31,955 nucleotides of DNA from Bigelowiella natans CCMP2755 (Eukaryota > Cercozoa > Chlorarachniophyceae), in assembly GCA_000320545.1 (NCBI GenBank), contig ADNK01003512.1, positions 35,001 through 66,955 on the forward strand, given 5' to 3'. The position numbers and the translations under genes are program-made. The notes below the pieces were generated by a model. That model saw only the letters and a list, made by a program, of their open reading frames with translations, did not search any database and was not told the origin of the DNA. Position 1 is the stretch's first letter. Every line of letters starts with the position of its first letter. Positions 11,404 to 22,114 of the stretch are shown here, piece by piece.

Positions 11404-12268
11404 GGCCGCTTCGTCTCTTTCCAACCAAAGCATCCGGTACTCCAACAACCCGTAAAGCAGCGTAACTAAATTCAGGCCTATTCTATTCTGCGACATGGAC
11501 TTTTCATCAGCTTTCCTTGCATCAGCGTCCTTTTTCTGATCGATGACACCTTTCTATGGTGACGACACCAAAAAAGTTGACACGAGCAACAATGTACGCA
11601 ACAAGGGGTACTCTTTATGGTGGTATACTACATGTACTGAGAAAGAAAAAGAAGAAGAAGAAATGCGAAATGCCAAAAAGTCCTCTTCTCATTGATCAAA
11701 CTTCCTACAAGCCTGTAGCGAAAAGAGTCAAAACAAGGAGAACGATTTGTTTATTAATAGTTCTAGGAGCATTTGCAGCGAACTTTAGGGTTATACAGGT
11801 ATAGGTTAGGGTTGGTAGGGCTGGTAAGTTGCGAAAAGCTGCAACCGGAATGGTGAACCCCGAGCCACATTTTGCTCTTTCAGACAACTTCTCTAAATTC
11901 AAACAGAAATGGAGGAGAACTCATAATCGCGACTTCGAATTCCGAAGTGCATCACCTTCATCTAGGGAGATCTCTAGGGCGTTTTCTCGACACAATCAAT
12001 TCTTTTAGAAGTCGCAAAAGCCACAACTCGGGCATTTCTATGAGTCGCTGATGATGGTCACATGAGCGACGCTACCGCCGTACTAGATTTATGTCAGACG
12101 TCTCAATCTTGTCAAAGAGCTGCGAGCATGTTGCTGCATTCATCCATCATTTTGTGTTGAAGAGGATGTCGCACTTATGGATGAGGAGGAAGTTGGATGA
12201 CAATCGTTGGAAATAGCGACAAACTTGCATCTGAAAGCTCTGACTGAGAAGATGCGGATCAAGTTGAC
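11336..12268. promoter_or_regulatory. Divergent spacer between lipase and TALE gene
   Basis: Head-to-head intergenic region that should hold both promoters. It contains an (AC)n run at 11368-11400, 33 nt upstream of the lipase ATG, and a short AAG-rich run at about 11641-11665. No convincing TATA box or ORF with family similarity was found. Confidence 0.45.
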
Positions 12269-14619
12269 ATGAGTGACCCGTGCGGCCTAAAAGAATTCAT
12301 GCTACCGAATTTCTGCAAAATCATTGGACGAAAAGGAAGAAATGCGCAGCAAACAGGATGGCAGCACAAATACGAAGTAGAGCTTGCATACCAAATGAAC
12401 TGCGCGTGGAGGCGTTGCGTAGCCGATGCTGCCGATTCTCTTGTATGGAATGGCCGCCAATTTAGCACTACTTACCAGGTTTAGCTTGTCGCGTGCTGCG
12501 ATCTGATTCCAGGTCTGGAACAACCTGCCGGGGGTGCTGCTCTGCTGCCGGGGGTGCTGCTCTGCTCATCATTCAGAGCTACCTAAGACCACAAGATAAA
12601 TAGTCTCCTCAAGGGCCGTGGCGGTGTGGGACAGCACATTACTTGTAAGCACAAACCTGACTTACGCATTTGATTTTTCTCTTAGCTTGTGAATGAAGCA
12701 CAGGCTGCAGCAGCAAATAAATATCCAGCATTCAATGAATTGCTATTAGTCAAAAAGCTGGTCGCTCCTACTGCTCAGGTGTATACACAGGATAATAGCG
12801 TGGGTGGTCAGAATCCGAGACACTTTGCGGACTATTTGGACAATCATGACCCTGCCTGATCGTTGCCGCTCCGGGAGTACTAATACGAAGGTGGGACGGA
12901 GCAACTCGCAATCCCTCTCTCTACCAGCCATTAACGACACAAAGGAGTGCATCGAGCTGCAGCTCTTCCCCGAATTCCGTAGTTTCTTCCCGCATGTGCG
13001 CAGGAATCCACAACGTGCCGCCCGTTGCAACAACAAAACTCTCTTGCGAGATTGTTTTGTAAGCGAAGATGATGAGGAAGATGGCGATAACGATACCAAT
13101 ACCGCCGATGAGGGATCCCCCACAAGCAGTAGTACCGATGATGATAAATTGATAATGGAGCTGGAAGATGATCCCTGCATCGCAGCGGAGGCTTTTATCG
13201 GCTCGTTACTCGATGCTTTTGAAGAATCCTCTATGCTAGCAGATTCTAGTGGTATCACTGATACTGATAACGACAGGGAAGCGCACACAACAGAACTCCG
13301 TAGCCCAGGTTTTCCGAAGATTAGTATATGGAGAAATAATGCCTGCTTTTCCTTACATAAACTCACATTCTATTTTTTGTGTCCCTTTTCATAAATCCCA
13401 CCCTGCTAATGCAGAGGACAATGGTTCTGTAGCAAGCAGAACATCCTCGACGAGCGATAAGTCCTGGCATGAAACGGAGAAGATCGCCACTGCCTCCACC
13501 GTAAAGAAGAAAAGGAAGAAAAACCGTGCTACAGTTGCTCCAGAAAATCCGATCAATCCCACATTCCCAGAGGTTCCTGATTTGCAGAATATGCCCCACC
13601 CCCCTCCAAATACTCCCCGCGCATGTACCTCTAAGATCCCGAAATATCTACAACATCGTCGCCGAAAGCTACCTCGCAAGGCCCGAGAAATCCTGTCGGC
13701 ATGGTTTGAAAGCAACATTGCAGACCCATACCCTTCCGATGATGAGAGGTATTGACTAAAACATATCAGCATGAGTTTTAGAAGACATGAACATGATTGA
13801 GCGACTTGTTATTTTATGGCGATGCAGAGAAGAATTAATGCGCACGACTGGGTTAACCTCCAAGCAAATTCATCATTGGTTCACAAATCGTCGAAAGCGC
13901 GACGTCAAATGGAGAGCAAAGTAAAAACAACGCTTGTGCACGTTGTCACATACGACGATTCTCGATGTCAATGCTGTTGTTGCAGTATGATATTGCTGAC
14001 AACGATAATCATAAAATGATGAAGATGATAGAGATTATGGCACCCAAAATGAGGAGTGAAATCATGATTATGATGATGATGATGATGATGATGATGTTAA
14101 TTAAGATGGGAAATATCCAATGTCACGATACCGTCTAATTATTTTAATGCTTGCATAAAAAGGTATTTGTTCCGAGGTCGAGGCCGCCGTCCAAAGAACG
14201 CTGGCAAACTTGCAAGAGCAATGGCAGCAGCTATGGCTGCACAGGAAAATGTTAAGCACAATGATCATCAAGTGCGACAACAGCAGACAAGCTTCGCTAA
14301 CATATCCAAAGGTGATTAGAATAGGTGCAATTGTAGGGGATATACTTTTACTACAGCATTATAGCCAAGAGACTAAGCAGAAGAATGACTGAACCCCATC
14401 GATATTTTCATTATCTTAGGTTTTGGTAGTTGCAACACAAGCCGTCGTCGTTCCGCGGCCGCTGTGGCCCTCCAAAACACAGCATTCAAAGAGGAGCAAG
14501 GGGGGAGAGGACAAGATTTTGCAGCAGCTGCTCGCCTGTTGAAACGACGCCGATCATGCGATAACGCAGTTGTGCTCTCTCTCTCCAATTTTTTTCCAAA
14601 GCCGGAGAAGAGTTTTTAA
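12269..14619 (+). CDS. TALE-class homeodomain transcription factor, 7 exons (first exon tentative)
   Basis: Nuclear DNA-binding protein. Exons: 12269-12478 (tentative), 12686-12778, 12891-13308, 13415-13748, 13828-13920, 14163-14311, 14420-14619, giving 498 aa with closed phases. The homeodomain spans residues ~322-382 across the 13748/13828 junction. It starts RRRKLPRKAREILSAWF, has the three-residue loop extension seen as DPYP, and ends IHHWFTNRRKR. Residue 50 is Thr, where many TALE proteins have Ile; the invariant Asn51 and Arg53 are present. Downstream is RGRGRRPK, an AT-hook-like motif, then an Ala/Gln-rich tail and a KRRR cluster. Upstream, exon 3 is very acidic (SEDDEEDGDND), possibly activating, and KKKRKK may be a nuclear signal. 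Exon 2 (NKYPAFNELLLVKKLVAP) faintly recalls the KNOX1/MEINOX half-domain. Branch-site-like TACTAAT (12879-12885) and GCTAAT (13405-13410) precede two acceptors. Confidence 0.88.
12525..12564. repeat. Perfect 20-bp tandem duplication
   Basis: Two adjacent identical 20-bp copies (12525-12544 and 12545-12564) beginning ctgccggggg. They lie in the proposed first intron of the TALE gene. Confidence 0.9.
14070..14096. repeat. (GAT)n microsatellite in TALE intron
   Basis: About nine GAT units in the intron between exons 13828-13920 and 14163-14311. Confidence 0.9.
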
Positions 14620-16530
14620 GAAAAAATGATAGTCAGAGTAGGAGGAGGGAAGAGTGGAAGAATGTGTACTATTTTTCATAAAGTTTTGACAGTAAATGGT
14701 ATAGTACACAAATGAAAAATGTAGTCAACCGAGGAAGAGCATACCTACGGTTGCAATACATCCTACCTTATAGTTGAAACTTATTCGTAAGATACTACCA
14801 GACGTTTGAATAACAGAACTTGATGGGAAGATAAAATTTCGTGATGAAGTGAAAAATAGTCGACTTTCCATTTCCATCACGAACCCATAGTACTGTTATT
14901 GTATACTCGCACTAAAATACAGTAACCATTAGTGCTTGTTTATCAGAAATTATGAAATGGCACATTGCAAAGGTCATGCAAGCCAAATTAAAACAGTCAT
15001 TTGAAGCCTTTAATTTCTCATCTTCTGTGTTTATTCCCTTTCATCTCGTAGCAATTGCTCATTTATAGCTTTGAAAGGTGGATGCCTATGCTAGCAATTT
15101 ATCGTTGAGTATGGCTAAGCAAGTCAGAGATCAAGTTAACATCAAATTAATTCACTGCTGCAAGAGACGGACATCATTGAAATTCACATTTGCGCGCTCT
15201 TATGGACATTCGGCTTTAAAGCGCGCTGGCTACTTCAAAGCACCATACACGCAAAGCTACGCTGTGCCATGTGCTTCGTCATATTTTCAACGATCGACGC
15301 ATGTGGAGGGACCCCACACATCTAGACATGCTAGCATGCATGTGTATTCACATTTTGCACACACGATGTTGCAAAGATGCTATGTGCAGGCTTCTAGACA
15401 TTGCCATGTACGTCATGCCATCATTGACCGTCACCATCTCTACCCACAGCATGCATGCACTGCACACATGCGATGCGATGAAAATGTGAAGCTCTAGAGC
15501 TAGACAACACGCACTAGCGCATGCTGTGTCAATGATGCTAGCAACACACAGGATCGATCATCATGCCATCAATTGCCGCATGCTGCTGGTGTCACAGTGC
15601 ATGCAAGGCGAACCGCGTTGCGATTGCTTGCAAGTTTCATTTTCTCGCAAGCACCATGTCAGCTAGCTAGCTATAGCACCATTTCGGTGCACCTGTGCGT
15701 GTGACTGCGATCGAGGATCACAGTGAGATGCACATCTAACGTGCAAACCGAGCTTGCTCTTGCAGGGTGAACACATGGGCCATGTGCTTCTTTTGTAGGC
15801 AACCTGTTGAACATGGGAACGTCCTCATGCATGACAATCGCACCATGCACCCCTCATCCAATCACGCCATTCCAATCAGTCTTCACGCCGTTTCGATATA
15901 TCGAGGTTGGGTCACAGATTGAGTGTGTAGTGCCATTGTAATTTCCAGATTTAGTCGATGGACGCAACATCGATGCCAACCGGGTTGTGCTCCACCTCCC
16001 ACGATTTCCCTCGCCCCTCTCCCGTGCCCTGTGCAAACAGGGACGAGCCTGATTCTCCCGATCTTCCAGGTTTTCTCAGATTCCAGGTCTCATTCATCGT
16101 GTCTGAGGCCTTTCTGATTCCCAAGTCGACTCTAGGCCATCAACGAGAGCGAACACGAAGGATGCAGTGTGCTGTTTCCTGGCCCGGCATCTCGCCGAGA
16201 GCGGCCTCGTGGTCTCGTGGTCGAGGACGAAGGTTTCCGATTCGTGAGGTCCTGTGCATCACCGGCGCATCGGGAAGATTCACACCATCGAAGAACTTAT
16301 CCATCGATGATCCATTTCTCTTACGTTCCGCCATTCCTGCAAATCGTTGCAGGAGCTGAGAAGGGGGGCGCAATCACAATGCACTCGGGACGGACATCAT
16401 TGTTCTCAAGCAGTAGAGTGGCGCAAATATTTTTTTGAAGATAAAATTTCGGCACGACGCTGTGCTCGGAAAAGAAATGGCAGAAGGATAACATCTGCCG
16501 ACAGATATTTTGCACAACGATAAACTAACC
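14620..16530. other. Intergenic region, no gene recognised
   Basis: 14620-15060 is AT-rich. About 15270-15840 is dense in CATG and GCATGC words. Open frames at 15078-15497 (+), 15958-16359 (+) and 16140-16373 (-) lack family similarity, splice partners or convincing starts. The last ~100 nt before 16531 probably hold the promoter and 5' UTR of the next gene. Confidence 0.5.
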
Positions 16531-17481
16531 ATGGGTGCCCAGTTGTCGAAACAATTCATGCCAGACTCTCCTAAGGACGTCTGCAAGAATCTTATTCCAC
16601 TAGGATTCCTTCATTCATTTGCTGTGACGCTTTTGATCCCCCAGTTTCGCAGAGGGATCTGTGATGTCTTCAGCAAAGGAATCCTTGACACTGGGGGTTT
16701 TACCTACAGTGGAACGAGCGTGGACCTGCATGGTTTCAAAGTGGACAACTGGGCTGCGTTTGGAGCCGCGCAGTTTTTCATCATTGGACTGCAACATAGT
16801 ATTATTGGCAGCAACATTGGAGACTGGGGAAATGGATCGGATCATCTTGATAAATTCGCATGTGATATCATGATGTGCGGTAACCTCTTCATGAGCTTTG
16901 TATGTCCAATGAATTTCTACTGGATTTACACAGTTGCGAGCTTCGGGCTAAGATATGCCAAAAGTAGAACGTCAACTAAGGAGGAGAATAAAGATGGTAA
17001 GGACGAGAGTAAATCTTTGTCGTCAGATCGTCAGAAAGGATATGGCCTAGTTGATGTTTTGGGTACAGTCTTCAAAACCACAGCCATTGCACAGTGCATG
17101 TCAGTATTCGTCCTACCATGCTTCCGGGATCCTCTTACGGAGATATTTATGAATGGTGTGTGGAACACGTCTGAGGTTCATGGAATGGCTGCGATTTTTT
17201 CCAAATCCTCCGAAATCGGTCCTAAATTCGGTGCTCTGCACTACTTTTTCAACGGTGCGTTAAATTATGTCATAGGATGCACGGTGCTATGTTGGGCGAA
17301 TAAATCAGAGGCATTAGATAAATCTGCAGCAGTGGTTGCCGGAGGAGGTAGTCTTTTATTAGCGATGGCACTCCCAAGCAGTGGATACTTTGGAGGTGTT
17401 CCACTTGGGATCAACATGTGGAAGAAGTTGAGGAGAACTAGTGGGAAAGACGTTGAGAAGGATTCAAAAAAGACGAAATAA
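16531..17481 (+). CDS. Intronless duplicated-domain membrane protein, putatively N-myristoylated
   Basis: 316 aa from ATG 16531 (context aaccATGG); no intron, unlike every neighbour. The N-terminus MGAQLSK fits the N-myristoylation pattern (Gly2, Ser6, Lys7). Two halves look homologous: residues ~25-142 and ~180-297. Each has a hydrophobic segment ending in a Pro-x-Phe-Arg-like motif (IPQFRR / LPCFRD), then FGA-x-x-F/Y-F with G and IIG/VIG, and LDK exactly 29 residues after FGA, then a further hydrophobic pair. The halves are joined by a charged linker (~144-170) rich in Lys, Glu, Asp and Ser. The C-terminus is Lys-rich (KKLRRTSGKDVEKDSKKTK). I expect about six to eight membrane segments. The pattern vaguely recalls small DUF6463-type membrane proteins, but I do not recognise the family and no function is assigned. 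Confidence 0.85.
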   Translation: MGAQLSKQFMPDSPKDVCKNLIPLGFLHSFAVTLLIPQFRRGICDVFSKGILDTGGFTYSGTSVDLHGFKVDNWAAFGAAQFFIIGLQHSIIGSNIGDWGNGSDHLDKFACDIMMCGNLFMSFVCPMNFYWIYTVASFGLRYAKSRTSTKEENKDGKDESKSLSSDRQKGYGLVDVLGTVFKTTAIAQCMSVFVLPCFRDPLTEIFMNGVWNTSEVHGMAAIFSKSSEIGPKFGALHYFFNGALNYVIGCTVLCWANKSEALDKSAAVVAGGGSLLLAMALPSSGYFGGVPLGINMWKKLRRTSGKDVEKDSKKTK

Positions 17482-18448
17482 GAAAACACGTAGTAGTAGA
17501 CTGTGATGATGCCCTGCTATAGTTACGCGCGTCATCTAGTTGACGTGTACGGGCACCTCTTTATTAAAAAGCAGAAAGAGCACACACAGGACTAGGAGAC
17601 AATGGCGACCACCTCTTCACTTACAACAAAGAGACAGCACACATTACAGGCCTAGTAGGCGCAAGCACACAGTAGCTGAAAATGTGCATGTATTTATGCT
17701 AGACACAAACATGCGAATTTTTCTTGAATAAGACTATGAGACGGATCCAATGACAAATTTCAATTTTGTTCTTGATGAAGACAATGCAGCCTATCATCTC
17801 CGCATGCGCTGCTCTCAGCACTAACGTAACGAACTATAGCCGCCTGGGCGGGCGATGTCTCGACTGCAGCCCACATCATGGTGCATGTGCCCTCGTTGTC
17901 CCCCCACGCACGTACGCTAGATAAAGATCGTAGATAGATAAACACGACGAAAGCGTTGTTTAGCGCCAGCTTGCTTGCAGCTGCCTCCCAACTCTAGAAC
18001 TAGCTAGACATGCATGCGCGTGCAAACGTGCCGGTGTTTCGTAATCGACAGCTAGCCGAGCAGTGGTCTCGCTAGCAGCTCGCGGCAAAGCTGCGCGCTG
18101 GCGCTCGGCCTGTCATAGTAACCTGATAAGTGCGATGCTGCGTTGTGCGTTGCGTTTGACCAAGATGAATTTATTACTGCTGCAACATTCCCCAACACGA
18201 GTGCACAAGCAGAACTTCGTAAAATCATCGTTTTTTGCACTCAACTTTGTCTTTACTAGTGCATGATGCCATGCACCCTCACGCCTTATAATTAAAGCTT
18301 CTATTGCCTCTTCTGTGATTTCACTTACCGCACTACTATTCTTTCTCCAGGACTATATCGCATTGACGCAGCATCTTTTTTTACTTGAAGATGGACTGTC
18401 GCCATCTTCCCCGCTATCTTGCCTCGTCGTACTTGTTCCATCTAGCTC
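17482..18448. other. Convergent intergenic spacer
   Basis: The sequence between the 3' ends of the 316-aa membrane protein gene and the alpha-COP gene. It is enriched in CATG/GCTAG words around 17650-18060. No ORF with support. Confidence 0.55.
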
Positions 18449-19432
18449 TCACCTCCAGCCGGATGATCCTCCTCCTTGCTTTGGTCTGTAGGGAGATACG
18501 TCTGCTCCTATCTTGGCAATGCCGCAAGTGTCACAGATACCCCCTTGAGAGCCATACGTGGAGAAGCAGTAAGGGCACCGGTAGACCTTTGCATCTTTAT
18601 CTATCGGTGTGAGCGTCTTGAGGTCGAGAATCAACGCTTCACCCTCTCGGTAATCGACTTTGACAGCATCCGTATTGAGACCCTCTGTCTTCTTGAGCAG
18701 TGCACGAATTTGTGCTGGCTTGACGACCTTGGACAGCTGTGCCTTGTCCCCTGACACGTAGAGCTCCAGGATACGCCGACAGAACGCCGCAGTGGCTTTG
18801 TAGTTCTTCAGCTTAAATGCGATCTTCACTGCGTTGAGTAACGCCCGCACTTGGTGCATAGGCTGCATCTTTTGCCTCGAGAAGTAGGCAGCAAGAGCAG
18901 ACTCCTTTGCAGGCTCCTTGGTTTCGCGCCTTTTAGCCTCGATTCGGAGCCCCGTAATGTATCTTTTGATGTGTTGCAGAAGCAAGTGACGACCAACAAA
19001 TACAATCAGTTAGAAGAAGAAGAAGAAGAAGAAGAAGAAGAAGAAGATGGAGAGAAGAAAAAAAAGAAGACAAATGCGTCAAAGTGGCAGCAGCAAGTGT
19101 CACGAGTGATATTTCACAATTATTTTGTCATCACGCACACACACCACACGAAATGTATATGATGATGATGATGTACCATCATCTCCAAGTGGTTGGTGTG
19201 ATCATATTCTGTTGTTATTCTAGCACCAACTAACTCAACTTACTCGCGACATATGCCTTTAAGATCCACGAGTTTCTTCTCGTCGTCGGTTGTAGCGACC
19301 TCTAGGACAGGAATAGTGGAAAGGATGGACCTAAACGTCTCCAGGGCTTTCGGGAAGTTACCTGAACAATAATAATACCGATAATAATCATAATAATCAG
19401 TACCATCATCATAATCATCGTACAGTCTCTCC

Positions 19433-19478
<46 letters not shown>

Positions 19479-19843
19479 ACTAGCAAGAGAAGAGATCTGC
19501 ACTAATCCATCATTACATTACATTACCTGAGGAAACAAATCGGTAGGCTTGCTGTAACATATCCACGCAATGCGGCATCGAGAAGCAGAGTCGTGGGAGG
19601 CCCAATGGTGTCTCATTGGAGTCCATTCGTTGCAGAGGGACAGAAACGGAGGGAATGCCGTACATCATCGGTAGCGATGCATGCGCCATGTTGTTCACAT
19701 TCATTAACTTCGACTCCAATGACTGATTAGAACGGTGATGATGGTGATTAGGAGAAGGAGACAAAGGGGAGGGGGATAACAAAGATGCCTCATGCGAACA
19801 GTGAAACTTCAATTAATTACTGTAGTATTGCGGAGTAATATCA

Positions 19844-19879
<36 letters not shown>

Positions 19880-20182
19880 GTATGTATATATATAATATTG
19901 CTACACTCACATACATTTATTCATTGTGACACCGATGACAACAAGCCAGTAACAACATTATTGGTGGCTTTAGTGCAGAAGGTGATCATGTTGGAAGGTT
20001 GTGATGATGACGATGATGATCTTGCAATGACCTTAAAGTTAACAGCGCCTATTTGTCTATTAAGTGAGTGTAATGCCATATCAAACTGCCCGGCTGCAGC
20101 AAGATCTAATAATATTTATGATGATGATGAACTCTGAGAATACAAATAGATCTCTATAATGTCATCAGAAGGTGGCATGTTT

Positions 20183-20223
<41 letters not shown>

Positions 20224-20697
20224 TTCCTCTCCTCTACCACTGATAACTGCTACCACAACTAATAACTAATTACTACTACTACTACTACTACTACTAGTAG
20301 TAGTAGTAGTACTAATAGCACCAACCTCCAGCTAGGTTGGAGCTCTCTGACCACTTGGTCTCCCAGCTCTTGCCAGGCGACGGATATACGAAGAAGTTGT
20401 CATCGTCATCTCCTTCCTCTCCCTTTCCTTCCTCAACCCCCATTCCATTATCGTTAGTCTCGTCATCAAGCCCAAGATCTCCAAGACCGAAGTCATCTCC
20501 ATCCCCTCCCCATCCGTCTCCGCCTCCTGCACTGGGAGTATCAGCCCCTGCCTTCTTCTTCTTCTCTTTCTCCTCGGAGAGCCATCCGCCTAAATCACCC
20601 ATCCCGCCGTTTTTCATGTCATCGTCGTTTTCGAGTATATCGTCGCCCTCTTCGTCATCGTATGGGTCCTACACAAAACGGTGAACAACAGCAAAGC

Positions 20698-20738
<41 letters not shown>

Positions 20739-22081
20739 TTGTTCCGAACATCATCGCCATCATCATCATCGTCGTTGTCGTTATCACCAAAATATCATCA
20801 TATAGAAGTTGATAACAATGTGGTTAATAGTAATAAGTTAGTGCACACCACCTTCTCCTCAGGATCAGGGGCATTGAGATCTATCTTGGAGATGTCAATT
20901 CCGTCGAAGTAACCCGAAGAAACCTCCACGAGCGGCCAATTGTAGTCTTGCTTCTTCTGCGCACGGATAATGGGGACAGGAGGCTTAAGCAGCTTGGCTG
21001 TACTGATGTTCGGTATGCTGTTCAAATCAGGCGTTTTCTCTTTAAGTTCTTTTGCCAGAGTCTCTGCAACCCCCTGGAGACCATGGACGGCAGCTGTGAC
21101 GTAGGCTAGCCGCAACATACCAGCTTTCTTCAGGCAATCAACTCGTGATTCCACGTCTCCGAGGTACAGGGTGTTGTGGAATTGACTGACAACGGCGTTC
21201 TTGTCCTTCCTAAACTGAGAAGCAATGTCAAGCATCTTTTTGAGGTTGGTTGTGTTGCCTGTGATCGTGTAGAGAAATGATAGTCGGTCGAAGTTTGAGG
21301 TCTTCATATAAGCCTCCTCGACGATGTGGCAAACGCCTTGTCGTAGGGCCTCCACGCCAAGTTGCTCCCAACACGCTTTACCGCTCTTTGGGTCAGTCTT
21401 CTCGAGTTTCTCGGCGCTCTCTTTCGCTGATGCGATGTTCCCGCACTGGAGGGCGAGCTGAAACTTAATTTTCTCGTCCTTGACAAAATGCAGTGCTACT
21501 TCGGGAAAGCCCTTCTTCTGCAAATACGCAATGATGGACTTTCCAACAAGCTTTCCGGATCGCATGATGCGTACAACTGTCTTATATTTGCACTTGGTCA
21601 CCGCAACCTTGTACACGTACCTGATGATGGACGATAGATAGATAGACAACGGCATCAACATGTATGTTACTCTCTTCTCTCAATTCACCACCACTGCCAC
21701 TGCTACCATCCTACTACTAATTTGATGGAATCATCACTACTCACTCTGTGGGGTCGATCTTGGCCACGCCGCACTTCTTCTCGCGATTGAGGAAGTGCAG
21801 TTCTTGTGAGTTCGGTGAGATCTGGCAGATATACACAGGGTCCTCGATGGTGCGGATGATGCCCTTATCGCCATTTGGCAGCAGATACTTGATGTGAGTT
21901 GCCGTGTTATAGACGAAGGTCTCATCATCCCATGCACCGCTTTTGATACGACTATTCTCGAATGTGAAACAGCACTCGTCGAGGTTAGCTTTGGCGATGT
22001 GGATGTTTGACTTGGAGAACATGGCAACGAACTTGTGCTTCGCGGACCAAACCACGTATTTAATCGGGTGACGGCTGCAGA

Positions 22082-22114
<33 letters not shown>

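Noticed and set aside
12280..12465. Arg/Lys-rich alternative frame in the proposed first TALE exon
   Set aside because: It ends in a stop and has no donor in phase with exon 12686-12778. The 12269 frame does, though that exon itself remains uncertain.
12746..13366. 206-aa ORF on the minus strand, Ser-rich
   Set aside because: Antisense shadow of the acidic TALE exon 12891-13308, whose phases and homeodomain continuation support the plus strand.
15078..15497. 139-aa ORF on the plus strand
   Set aside because: His/Cys/Arg-rich reading of CATG-dense spacer sequence; no family similarity, no splice partners.
15958..16359. 133-aa ORF on the plus strand
   Set aside because: Arg/Pro/Ser-rich with an equally open antisense frame; no recognisable domain. 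Left as spacer.
20337..20684. 115-aa Ser/Pro/Phe-rich ORF on the plus strand
   Set aside because: Antisense of the acidic alpha-COP linker exon 20326-20668.
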